64,000 nucleotides of DNA from Thysanoteuthis rhombus (Eukaryota > Mollusca > Cephalopoda > Oegopsida > Thysanoteuthidae): assembly GCA_963457665.1 (NCBI GenBank), contig OY735209.1:2907081-2971080 (forward strand), written 5' to 3'. The notes under the pieces were generated by a model, which worked only from the letters and a program-made list of their open reading frames with translations, made no database searches and was not told the DNA's origin. The translations under genes were made by a program, and so were the position numbers. Positions 34,881 through 47,191 of the stretch are shown here, piece by piece (position 1 is the stretch's first letter; every line of letters starts with the position of its first letter).

Positions 34881-37174
34881 GCGATGGTGATCTGACAGAT
34901 GGGATATACAAATAATCTCTGTCTGTAACGAAATTAATTATTTGCCTAATAATAATAAGCCGACCGAAGAAAGAGAGCAGATTAAAATTGACATATAAAG
35001 TTTTCTGTTACGTCGTTAAGTAAAGCAACACAAATTTGTAACAAAGTAAACTGTTCGCAAGTTCGTCAAGCAAACAAGAAAAAAAATTCACTTCTGTTAA
35101 ATCGATGCAAGGAAAGCGTTCTCAAGTTTGGTGAATGAACTAGGAGAAAATGCTGACTTCCCAGAGATGGAATTGTGGATAATTTTTGACAATACTAGAA
35201 CTTTCCAGGGGATGCAAAACACTACTTGTACATCTGGTTTGATTTGATTTCCTGTTAATTTCTCCCAGGTATGTATCTCTAGGTTCTTTTATAACTGCTG
35301 TGTTTGCAGATGTGACGTCATTGTGCCACTATAATCTTGGAGCTGGTGCTGCCAAATAGTTACGGTTGTTTCTGGCCCAAACACACAGAAATTGGCTAAA
35401 AGTGGCCAAATTCTAAAATTGTACAGAAAAGCAATTATTGTGTCATTTATTTTCTCTAGGTAGAGCAGAGGGATATCAAGGAAGTAAAAACAAATTAGCC
35501 AATCGTCATTGAGAAATAAGAGAAGTAGGAGAGGGAGGCTGGAGAGATTATAGAGACAAATAATCTACAGATCTATATTAAATGTACATAATATCATTTT
35601 TCCACTTCCCAACATGAATCTGTAAATATGGGTTTAAGTGGAATCCTCATAGATAAATGTGGCATTTTATTGAATGTAAAATGAAAGAAATACTCAAAAT
35701 AAGAGTGTTATCTTAAAAGAAATAATGAAATGTGATTGGGTCAGTAAATGATATGCTGAAGTTAGAATAGAAAAGAGCAGCCCATTCTGCACTCCTAATT
35801 TTTTGACCTTGTGTCAAATTTTTCTTGCCTTTTCTTTCAACGTAATGAGGAAGATGGAGACAAATAAGGAGACATTCCCGAAATCCATTTTGTCTTCATT
35901 GAAATGGAACATTTATGACATCACCAGAAAATGTTGTATTCTACCAAGACTTTTGTTTGGAGAGGGGGGTTCTACATTGCATCATGTTATGGCCATACCT
36001 TTGAAGGGAAGGTCATTCCACCTCTTTTCAAAATTGTTTTTATTTTTGTTACCTTGCTTCATATTCTGATCACACATTCATGGGGGAGAGTTATTCCAAC
36101 CCGGAGACATTCTCTGAAGAGACCCCTTGATTTTTGTTACCTGGCATCATATTATGACTGCACTATTTTTGAGGTTTCAGATTTTTCTCTCTTGCTTCCG
36201 GGGGTCAAAAGTGAGAGGAACATTTTTTCATTCATTAGAGATCGTAATCGTTGGGAGAGTTTTCATTTCCTAGTCAAAAAATAAGGGGAAACTCTTTTCC
36301 CTTTTGGGAAAATATTCTAAATCTTATATATACACAACAAAGGAATATATGTATTTTGGATTTAAATTTTGTGGCTGATTCATACAATTATCTCCTCTGC
36401 ATCGTAGCTAATTTCGTTAAATTCATAACTCGAAAACTGCCTGACCATAATCAGCAGGGATATTGAATATAACGTAGGGACCTCAAATATAGATTTGGGG
36501 ACCAATCAATAACGTAATCCTAACTATTCGTCCTAAATTCATAATTCTGAAAACTAATCGACTGACCCGAACCAAACTTTGTGGGTAACTGGATATTATG
36601 CAAGAATCACAAATTTGAATTCAGGGGCAGATCCATGCACAATTATCTCCATACATCGCAGCTTCTTTTTTCACCCAATATACCTAAAAAAGTTCGATGA
36701 ATTTTGGTGTACTTCAATAGAAGTGTTATTCATGTTGCGATTAAAAGTCCCCAAAAAAGAAATTTGAAGCTCAATTGTAATATGAAAAATATCACGAATA
36801 ATGATTGTTCATAAAACACTCTATACACAACAAAAATGCTTTTGATGATATTCAATGAGATTCTGTGGAAGTGCAAGCCATATTGTGATTAAAAGTAACT
36901 GAAAAATTCAGCTAAACGATAATAGCGCTATGAAAACGTTTAAAGAGTAATGGTTGTTCATGAAGCATTGCACCATTGCATCGTGTACAAACCAAAAAAG
37001 GTTTTTTAAAATACTCCTGCAACAAAATCAAAAATGTTTAAATGGTAAAACCAAAATGTTCATGGCCAAATGATTTCAAGAGATGACAGATTTGTCAAAT
37101 CTGGCCATAAAATGTCCCAAATAACACCCTTTCTTGAAGCTAAACGTTGAGTTCTACAAGTGAATCTTGACTCT
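34881..37174. other. Block absent from unit 1: module C end plus degenerate repeats
   Basis: 34990-35240 resembles the A and B upstream flanks at 7440-7680 and 23930-24180, completing the upstream part of module C. 35950-36190 contains about three diverged copies of a roughly 100-base motif around GCATCAT.TTATG. 36370-36660 has a second degenerate repeat around ACAATTATCTCC..GCATCG. No gene is recognised. Confidence 0.45.
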
Positions 37175-37985
37175 TCATATTCTGTTTTCTGAATGGTTTG
37201 TGATAAATGCAACATCAGGAAAAAGAGGAAAAACTATAGAATTTTAAACAAACTAAGCTAAGTTTATTGAATATTAATTGGGGTTGTGTTGGGGTTTCCC
37301 CACTAGTATTTGATGCCAGTGTTCATACCATCTTATGTTTTTAAATGCTCATTTTCAAGGCTGGTTAGCTCTTTACACTTGAAAGTTTGATGTTACACAG
37401 TGTTCTGATCTACTCTTCATAGAATTTAACCTTGCACTATATTAAGTCAAACTTTGCAAATAGGTTATGACTCTTTAAGCAGTGCTGGCAACTTATTCTC
37501 GTGATAATTTAGCTCCTTTTGGCAGTCAAACGAAAAGAAAAAGGAAAAAAGCCAAACATGACCAAAAGACTTCGAAAAAGTGATAAAGATGGTCGAAGAA
37601 CTGGCTTAAAATGACCCGAAATGACAGAAAATAGCCACACTCATTCAGTGATATGAATGTTGCCAAAACAAAGAATATATAAGCAGTCAATCTTGAAATG
37701 TTTTACCCTCTAGCCCCAGTGTCGTGTAAGAAAGTTCAACCGACTGTATGATCCAGATGTCTGATGATGCACTTGACTTTTGATGATGATAGATGACTTG
37801 ACCCCTACAAATAATATATATATATACATTCAGGATACATCTAAGTAGCGACCCTCTTACACAATTGTCATTCCAACCACCATTCGTAGTGTGAGTAAGT
37901 ACAACCCGCTGTATGATCCAGATGTCAGATGATGAATATACAAATATGGGCATCAGCCTCAAATATCATAAGAACAGCCTTCAAT
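37175..37985. other. Block shared only with unit 1 (10960-11780)
   Basis: No gene seen. Unit 3 lacks it. It includes a stretch rich in CCAAAA-type words and a short AT run at 37815-37826. Confidence 0.5.
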
Positions 37986-40900
37986 GTAAGGAATCTTCTC
38001 TCTTCCAACCTTCTCTATCATTTCCCTGGATTCCATCCCCCGTCATGAGCTCTTTGCACCCAGCTGATTTCAATAGGCATCGAACTGAGCAGAGTTCGGA
38101 CCATGTTTTATGGTAAAAAAAAGCTCCTGAAAGTTAGCCTTTGCAGATACCTGTGGTGTGTGGTCGTGAATCGCCTATCCGGTGATTATACACCGGCAAT
38201 ATGTCAGTCTGGAGGGCTCCGAAGTTAGCTGCCATATTGCAATTTAGCAGCCATACTCGTTGTTTCAGGAGACATTCTTTTTTTACCTAGCTCTAAATAC
38301 CAGAACCCGATCCTTTTTGATAAGCAATAAGACAAATTATGTTTGCTTGACTCGTATCCTCACTTCTGACCGGCCACTCTATTTTAGATTTGAATGTCTT
38401 TTGTGCCGCTAATCTAAGTTGAGCCCGTGACTATGATCAGCAGCAAAAGACTTAAACTTATTTTTGAGGCATCCCCAGAATTCATTCCAAAAGACCACCC
38501 CATTGATTCCTGCATAATCATTAATGTTATCTGGCCCCCAAAATCCTTCTCGTACAGTGAGGATGTGCTGAATTTCCAGTAACCAGATTCGATAGGTTTG
38601 GCCTAACCTTAATTCATTCGGACTCTGACTAATCTATGATCTGGATATATCATATAATGGAAACATTCTAACAGCCCTGTGCCGACTTTCCTAATTCGTA
38701 CCTGATTGATATCACTTGGATGTTGAACCATATTTGAGTTGCCACTCTTATTCAAAGTCCTAACTACTCAAGGACGATTTTCCAATAATCTGCTGAAATT
38801 ACCCGCCAAGACAATATTACAAACAAATCAATTTACCAAAAGAAACGAACTTGCTCATTCTGATAGTTGGGTACATGAATCCAGATTACCGTCGATTCAG
38901 TATTTACAAGGAAAGAAAATGAAATTCATTCGTCAGCACACCCTCATTGGCAGTTGGAATAAAGTGTTCCTCGTAAGCAACACATATTCAAATTGAAGAA
39001 TCACTCCCAGCCCTCCACCGTTCCAACCTACTGAATTGTGTCATTATCAGTTCACTGGTGTTGGGGGCCGGAAACAAAATTTCTTGGAGTCAGGACACCA
39101 TCCCTTGGCATCAAGTCTCATCTCAGTATTGATGGACCCGTCATGAGACACGCCACCGATGTGCCCATAGAAGGTTAATTTTACTACTATACAGGGATTT
39201 GTGTATGTATATTTGGACCCTCCCCGAACCGAAGTTTTTGTTAATTTTCTTCAGCTCGAGGTAGTTCCAGACAACCTGAGGGGTGGACATACCAAAAGCA
39301 TTATTTGCTTCCTTCAGTATGTCCAACAGTTGCCGAATATATTTTCTGACCCAGACCACAGTCAGGTCAGCAGGCTCTCAACTTTGGAGAAGTTTATTGG
39401 GGCTCCCTTCGTCCCATCTCTCAGGGCCTTTTGGGCAATGAAGGAAGGAACTAATTGTAAAAGAGGCAAGGGAAACTCCCACCTGTTGGATTAGCGTATC
39501 AGGGTAGTCTATGCTGGTCAAAGATCCTTTCATCGGTTTTCACCGGTTTGTATGGTCTCACTATGTTTCGTATGGTCTCACTATGCTGATCGCTGTACAT
39601 AAACGGTGGTCTAAAAAGACTTTCATAGCAAAGGCAAATTAATTTACAGTCGATTTCTCCCTGATATACCTATCTACGTGCTTTTATAGCAGATAGGTTT
39701 GTGAATGTGACATAATTGGGCCTAATTTATTTTGGAGTAAGGGTTGCCATATATTTTGAGATATTTATGGCCAAAAACACTTACAAATTGACCCCAAAAC
39801 TACCAAATTTGACAATATCTACAAAAGCATTTTTCTCAAATGTTTGAGAGCGGTTTATTGAAGTGTTTCAAAAAAAAGTAAGGGTAAATTCGTAGATGTT
39901 CGTTTGAACTGGTGTTTGTTAATGGTCCAGTGAAATTCTGGTAAGATATAGAATACAACTGCATACGTGGAGTGCCGCTCATCTAGTTTACAAAATATTT
40001 TCTGACTGATTTTAATACAACTACCTTGCTCAGTGCATTGAAGCCAGGACTGCTGGGTTCGTCATTGAACAATATATTTCATGAAATAGTGAATTATTAG
40101 GGTTCCGAGTAGAAACTTAAGACTTCCCAATAATAAATTAGTTTGGGTAACGCCTAATCTTGACATATCAGTGAAGTTATAGCTGGAAACCTCGAATAAA
40201 GACCTTCAGACTTCATCAAATAAGCTGCTTCTCCTTTAATATGAAAGTAGTTATAATTAATGCTTTTCCAAGATCAAATATCTATTATATACATATATCA
40301 ACAATTTCAGTCTATTGTACTTTTTTTTTTACAAAGGAATCTCACTAAAATACTTGTTTTAGAAACTGTCACCAAGCCTATGAATATAGGTTTCTTTAGT
40401 TTCCAATTAGGTCTGGCTGGCTTACTATGTATTCATCTGCTGGTGGAGGGGTAAACGTGGTATTTGTACTCAATCTCTGATCTGACCTGTTAAATAGAGA
40501 CCGGTTTAAATGTTGAAACTTTATAGTCAATGGACGTTAATGGTGCAGTACAATTGTTTTATGTAGCCCCAACTTGATGTTCTCAGATAAAAATTTATAA
40601 TTATTTTCTAGTGCTCCATGGTGTCACCGAGGGGCCAACTACTGCACCTCTGTCTATACCTATATAGATTTGCTGGATCGTACAGTTAATGCCAGTAAGA
40701 TATATCTTGAATGAAGCCATACATAAGCTTTTGAGTGGAAGCGAGCGCCTATGTACACGACACTTTTCATTTATTCCTCGTACTGTCTGGAAGAGACAGA
40801 TTTTTTTTTTTAATTCCTATAAATAGATTTTCAGGGGAGGTTTAATTCGCAATTTAAATTTATGCTAAATTGATTTCTAAATTTGAGTACAGTAGCCTTC

Positions 40901-41080
40901 TTGCAGGGGAGGTAACTATGTTTATCGGCTAGCAAATTTGTATTTGAGATCTGTGCATGATATTTGGTATTCCTGCCAATTTTGGTCAAGATAGGCAGAG
41001 TAGTTTCAGAGTTATGAACTTTAGGACAAATAGCTGCAAGCAGGGGAGGTAACTGCTTTGATTGGCAACTTTATAAACAA
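37986..41080. other. Sequence found only in unit 2; no recognised gene
   Basis: This 3.1-kb block has no homologue elsewhere in the window apart from a diverged dispersed repeat near 39640-39790. Base composition looks less AT-rich over about 38000-39500. Minus-strand 39141-39359 (72 codons, beginning with a valine/tryptophan-rich stretch and containing QLLDILKEANNAFG) reads like a decayed coding exon but I do not recognise it. Plus-strand frames at 38739-38996 and 39201-39494 are likewise unassigned. It could be an old insertion or ancestral sequence lost by units 1 and 3. Confidence 0.35.
40903..41054. repeat. Short element flanked by GCAGGGGAGGTAACT direct repeats
   Basis: The 15-base word occurs at 40903-40917 and 41040-41054, bracketing about 120 bases that include TTGGTCAAGATAGGCAG. 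The layout resembles a small non-autonomous element or a tandem repeat remnant. Confidence 0.4.
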
Positions 41081-41630
41081 AATGTTTCAAACCATTACAT
41101 TTTGATTTTTAAAAAAACTAACAATGTGAGGATCTCAGGTATAACTTTACCATCATGTCAAGAAAGAATATCCCCCAATTTAATACAATGTTGGAAAAGC
41201 ATTACATTAAACTTTGAAACATGATCGAGGAAAGGGTTCCTAATACAACTTTACTGGTGTGTCAATATCATATATCCTCCAAACTATTACAGTGTCGGTT
41301 ATAATTCAAAACTTTGGCAATGTGATGATTTTAGATAAGTCTTCATTGATGTTTGAAGATTGTAAGACTCTACTGATTATTCAATGTTGGAAAAGCAGAT
41401 TTCACTTTGAAAACCTGACAATATGCAGATCTCAGTTATAACTTTATTAATATGTCAACTTCAAATATTCCCCAAACTTATACAAAGTTGAAAAGTCATT
41501 AGATCTTACTTTGAAACCCTGGCAATGTGAAGACTTTAGATATAACTTTACCAATTGTCAACATCAAATATTTCAACTAGCGCAATACTGAAAAAGCATA
41601 AGATTTTACTCTAAAATCCTCGCAAAGTGA
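41081..41630. repeat. Degenerate tandem repeat, about 105-base period, about 5 copies
   Basis: Words of the type TATAACTTTACCA..TGTCAA..AAATAT, then GTTGGAAAAGCAT, ACTTTGAAAC and GGCAATGTGA recur at spacings near 105 bases. The array is repeated at 55870-56400. A single related unit occurs in the finger-gene flanks near 1840-1900 and 15180-15230, which may be its source. Confidence 0.55.
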
Positions 41631-43215
41631 GAAGTTTTTGCTTTAAATTTGTCAAAACTGAATTACATAAGTGTAAAATGCACCATTTTCTATAAGTTGA
41701 TATTGTATGTTGTTTTTTATCCGCAGACAATAATTCCTGAAATGGAATTTAAGGAAAAGTATTTGAATGGTAAAAAAATTTTGAATATGCAGTTCCAATC
41801 ACCGTTATCCACAACAGACCGGTTGAATCCCAGTTTCTGGTTTTACATTTTTCCTGTGTATTGAGACTTTGCCTCATCCTAACTGTTCATCGTAAAAATT
41901 CAAATGTATTTGAATGATATAACATTTTGGATATGTAATTTCTCAGTTGAGTCTCTAAATAATTTCGAGACGAATTCTACGATGTTCAAAATATTTGAAT
42001 CAGAACAATAATACAGATGAAAATTAGTTAAATATCATTGAGACTTAGTGGAGATTAAACCATTGACAAAAGCAAAAACAGGAGTGTCTAAATGGGAATT
42101 AAACTGAATCAAATATTAGAACAGAGAATATCATCAGATGTATTTATCAATATCAAGTCGTAAAAAGGCCAAAAACGTCGTGTTGATAAACAACAACAGA
42201 AAGGAATTCAATCGTCTGAAAAACTTTGAATGATAATTATGTTACCACCTCATGTTTAATGGCTGAGTGTACATTTATCCCATTTTATCATTCACCTCTA
42301 CAGTGTATTTGACATCGTTTCAGGGTGTTTAATAATGTCAACCGGTGACCGGGAATAAAACATCCGTGGAAAAAAACGAATGATTTTAGCTTTGGCTGTT
42401 GTGACAACGAGTGGATTACCAATATTAAGAACAGTGAATCATTACATCCCTTCAAAATAGAAATTCTTTTCATGGGTAGTCTGAGTAGTGAATAGATAAT
42501 TTAACAGAACTACGATGAATTGTTTATTTTATAGTAATATCCATTTTACTGTCAATAAGCAAAATCAGAATTTCTTGGCAAGAACCGTTGGAAATTGAAA
42601 ATACGAACCAAACAGACGACACAAAATACATGTTCCAACAAAAAAAAATCATTATTCAGCTCTCTGAAAAGGGTTATCAATCAATAAGTTACTTTTCTCA
42701 CGTTTTGCTGATAACTAAAAACGCCTGAATTACCAAGATATAAAAGTGGATACTATTGGACACAAATTAGGGGAATAATTTAACATAAACTCACAATGCA
42801 AGTTGAATCATGATTTAAAATATCTCTGGGGATGGGATTTACACAATTGTCTTTTTTCTCCAGACACAAGGAGGAAATGTTGAAATTTTCTTCCCTCTAG
42901 CTCCATTGGTGCAGTGTGTAAGCGTGATATGCTTAGGTATAACTTGCCAGTCTCCCAAGGGGAATCTTATACGTATATATATATATATATAAATATATAT
43001 AGTCTAAATGAAGGTTCATGACCTGACCCCTTTGTGATATGACTGTGGGAGTAACAAAGAATAATGATACAGTCTTATATGGAAACATTGAGTTGGGGTT
43101 ACATACAACAATTGTACCATAGCATTATTGTTGACCATAAGGTTTGAGAACCTGTTAGCTAAGGTGAGCAGGCCTGATCCAGTGGTGGTTATGTTTAAAT
43201 GCAAAGTTTGCCCGT
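41631..43215. other. Former B2 downstream flank, no gene
   Basis: Matches 11795-12800 and then 13780-14340, with an internal deletion of about 1 kb near 42650. It stops at the junction CCCGTTC|ATGTGTGAATC near 43215, where the rest of B2 is missing. Confidence 0.6.
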
Positions 43216-43556
43216 TCATGTGTGAATCAACTGCTGGGGTTTGTAGGAAGAGTTCATAATAGATGTTGATCATGATTTTCGATGGAATGAGAGGAAAATA
43301 GGATGAAAAATTATGAATTTGAAATAGTATTGTCACACTTACACGCTGGAGATAGGAATAAGTCATACCATTCAGTGTGCTGGTTGCTTGCTTTGACCCC
43401 GGGGAAAATGTGTGGAATGTCATGAAAGACTGAAGATATATCAGTATCAAGACGAAAAGTTGAGTATTTAAAGATTTTGCTCCAATAAAGGGATTTAATT
43501 TTGAAAATAATAAACTCTTGTGTCTTGTTCACCTATGCTTCCAATCATAGTTCTGC
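43216..43556 (+). repeat. Residual inverted arm in unit 2 (B 3' fragment)
   Basis: Distal half of the inverted arm, matching 21409-21749. Everything between the equivalents of 14350 and 21409 in unit 1, including the whole B gene, is absent here. Confidence 0.8.
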
Positions 43557-44110
43557 AATCACAATGCTATTATATAAAAAGAGAGAACACTGAAGATCAA
43601 AACAACTGCAGGCTAATAGGCCTGCTCAACTACATCTATAAACATTTCACCAAAGTGACTGCCAAATGATGAAGACTAACCACAGGAACAAGCTGTTTCC
43701 AGAAGTTACATAATCATCAACCATCTCCGATCGGCAACTAAAAGAGAGAACAGCAGAACGTTGGATACCACTAGTTGTAATAAGTGTTGACTTCAAGAAA
43801 ACCTTATACTCGTTAGAAATCCCCAAAGTCAATGATGCTATCATTCAATAAAATGTCAACTGAGTAAATGTGAATTTCACACAAGCTGTTACTAGCTTGC
43901 CTGAACTTTTCACAGCCTACCTCGGAAGGATGTTCTGAAACAGACTGGGAAAAGTAAAATTTTGAATTGAAAACGCAGAGCAGAACTAAGTAAGCCACTA
44001 CATCTTCTCGAAAGAATCTGTGTCGAATTTCGGGGAAGGTGTATGCCTAACGACAGGCGCTGAAAGGGTGATTTGCCGAAGGATTTGGAGGGGTGCCACA
44101 TGTAGCAGCC
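43557..44110 (+). mobile_element. RTE-like LINE remnant, reverse transcriptase part (unit 2)
   Basis: Copy of 21750-22300 with the same NNYR..LL, EQAVSRSYIIINH-like and VDFKKTLYS blocks and further small indels. It shows that the LINE and its inverted insert predate the unit duplication. Confidence 0.72.
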
Positions 44111-47100
44111 CCCCCCCCCTCAAGTTCTGGCGACCATTTTTTCCTATTGGTTTCTGAGTTAGAGAAAGTAGCTTAGATATCGTTACAGAACTTTTTACAT
44201 TCCTGATGGAAACCTTTTCTGAAGAGAAAACGAAAAACCCCCAAAAACCAATGTCTCTACGAAGGATTATAAATGCATTATATTGCTTTGAAACTGATTG
44301 GAATGATCCCCCTACATATACAAATTTCCAAACATTTATTCTAAAGTTTATGTTGTTTACACAAATAATTCTTACATGAGAATTTCTACAATTTTCGTTC
44401 CTGATAAAAAAGAAATGATAAAATTAACAAGTTATAATTTTCAGGTGATTTATCAACACTTGCCGTTTTGTTAGAAGTGCGTCGTACACTTTAACATGAA
44501 ATATACTAATGAGGATTTCCAGCTAGTTGAAATTATATTATTCAGAATTATCAGAACTGCTCTAAGGGCACTGGAAGCTGACACAAAGCATGATAAAAAC
44601 TAGCAATCGCAGTCTTTAATTGAATAACCGTAGCATCATGTAAAAAAGATTCTATCGAAGAATGAATTCGGTCTAATTATGATGTCACGGGAAAACATCT
44701 AGGTTGGGGGTCTTTCTAGAATAAATAAAGCACATTTCTAGAAGGAGTCCAGTGAAACACTGATACCAATTTCAAAGCAGTGAAGGGCACGAACACACGC
44801 ATGCATAGAGAAAAATAGATAAAACTTTCTGCCCTCTTTGATGGCTACGAAAATTCGAAGTTGAATGAAAACTAAGCTCTTAATCAGCTATTTAATTACA
44901 GTAATATTTATATCTTGCATTGCTAAAGACACTATGTTTTCTTCATTATGATATGTTCCCTTTTGCATAGAATACAAATTGAAACATAAAATGATGTAGA
45001 TGTTTTGGGGGCTGAGACAGAGACATTCTTTTCTTTATAAATTCACAGAGCGCTTTGAAGATATATTTTAAACCCGCCCGAGTGAAATAATTAAAGCATA
45101 AAACTGGTTTTTCCTTAGTGAAAAATTGCTTCTACTATTACAGGCAAGATGTTCGATGATCCAGGTTTCGATTTAATATCTGCGATATTGTGTTAGAAAT
45201 GATATTCTCTTTAATTACGTGGATTCAGGATTAATTTGCAAAAGAAACATAACTACAAAAACAGTGAAGTCCTGCCAATTAAGGATGAAAAAAAAAACAA
45301 ACTATTTTTCCCCTCAGGGAAATCCTTACTTTTGTAAAAAGTTGATTTAGCAAGGCTTCTAAAGAGGATCTATTCACAATTTGTTATATTCTATACTGGA
45401 ACCTTAGTTTTCGTCATTCTTACGGCTTATGTAAAATTTCTGATCTCAAAGAATTCATTTAATGAATTCTCTCATGTCCTTATTTTAAGTATTGTTATAT
45501 ATATATATATGACAGTGATCGGACTTCATTAAAAATCTGTCGTAGAAAATGTGCATAGACAGATGAGATGTAATTTACTAGTTGTATATTATTGTAATGA
45601 AAGAAATTATTCACTTGATATTAACAATAAGTAATGGAAATGAAAATTACTGGAGAGTCTATCACGGCAGCATATCAAAGTTCTGTCGTTGGCAGCTACT
45701 GAAGTAGGTGCAAATGATTATGTTACGTCTGTTATTCATTTTTACAGATGGACTATCGTGTTTGTTGTAAGAGATGGAATTAAAATTGAAATGTAATGTT
45801 TTCACAAGTTCCTCAAAAGTAAAGACTTAACAAGTTTGTCGACCAAGAAAAAAAATTACCTGTGTTAAATCGATGCAAATTAAATTTTTGCAATTCCGTC
45901 CAGCAATCGAAGATAAAGTTTGAATTCTCAGAGATGTGATTGTGGTTGCTTTTTGACAGTAGTCGAACTTCCTTCAAAATGCGAAACACTATTTGTAAGT
46001 TTGGTTTCATCTCGTACTTGTTTTCTAAAAATTCAGAAAATCATTACACGTGGTTAGAAAAATGAGGGGGATTTAGGCTGGTCTACTCTGTGCTATCATT
46101 AACTTATCTACTCTCATTTGCAGACCCAAATCTTACTTCAATATTCCTTTCGCCAAAACAACGCATTTTTCTGAATATTTCTTTCATTCTACATTTACCA
46201 CAATACAAGTGTTTTTCTAATAAAATCCTACTAAATCTCATATTTACAATTTCTTGGGCGCAGAGGAAGAAGAGAAATGATATTCATGCACATTTCAAAA
46301 ATGAATCTCAATTAACGATATATGTCTACAAAAATTGTTATATGTGATCTCCACAATTGTTTAACATGGAAGAACAGTAAGTTAAAAGGGCGAAAAATGT
46401 GGGAAAAAAGATTTTCGAAATTTCTCACATCTTCCGGAGAATTTTACCTTCTGTCATCTAGGGAGAAGGAAGGGATGATACAAAAGGAAAAAAGGGGTGG
46501 GGGAATAAAAAAAATGGAGTGACCTCAGCTTGGGCTGGGCTTACAAGTCTTTTCTGATCTCCAAAATTCTTTCAATCAACCAATGACTTCAAGAAGTCAC
46601 TCTAGATCAACACCTCTCACGTGACACAGCCATGGAACTTTCACCCACATCTCATTGTTGAGCCTTTCCCTCTAGAACTGAATCTTTACTTCAAGCGGAT
46701 TCTTTATGTAGGCGACCAGTTGTACTGGAGTGAAATGCTCGCTTTTGTGGAATCCCTTTTGATATGTCGTCTATACCATGACACTTATAATGCCAAGTAA
46801 GGACATGATCACATGAGGTTACCTCCTTTTCACTTAATTTCTTCCTTATATACATCTCCACGGATTTTCAGAGCCATTACGGCAGATGTAACGTTAATGG
46901 GCCTATTTCATTTTGAGGCCAGGATTACCAGAGAGTCTCCAACTATCTGGTCCTAAACAGTCAAACTAAAAGAAATAATCCTCTAATTATGTAAATTGCA
47001 GCCGAAGGCATTGATTTAAACTGGTACTAATAAAAATGTTCTATAGCTTTCGAGGGTGTATTTGGTAACTAACTAGGGGACCCCTCCTGTACAACAATAG

Positions 47101-47191
47101 AAAAAACGGAGAAAATATAAAATTTTAAAGGAACTAGCTATAAAAAAAGGGTTAAAGTCAGATTGTTAAAGTATTTGAATGATAAGACTGT
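44111..47191. other. Spacer, B-type upstream flank in unit 2
   Basis: No gene. Colinear with 22310-25357. It contains a C-run at about 44108-44118, an AT run at 45496-45510 and a dispersed-repeat copy at about 46850-46980. With B2 gone this upstream flank has no gene of its own. Confidence 0.5.

Larger units (their letters stand above)
25358..47191. repeat. Segmental duplication unit 2 (A2, B deleted)
   Basis: Second tandem copy. It starts where the sequence matching base 1 reappears (a TTTAAAGATTCAACTGAG-like stretch) and ends where the same stretch occurs a third time near 47192. It carries A2, retains two blocks missing from unit 1, and lacks about 7 kb containing B. It also lacks about 1 kb matching 12800-13780 and about 0.5 kb matching 9238-9735. 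The mosaic of gains and losses argues against a simple assembly echo of unit 1. Confidence 0.9.

Noticed and set aside
37986-41080. LTR retrotransposon or retrovirus in unit 2
   Set aside because: I found no long terminal repeats, primer-binding site or protease, reverse transcriptase or integrase motif.
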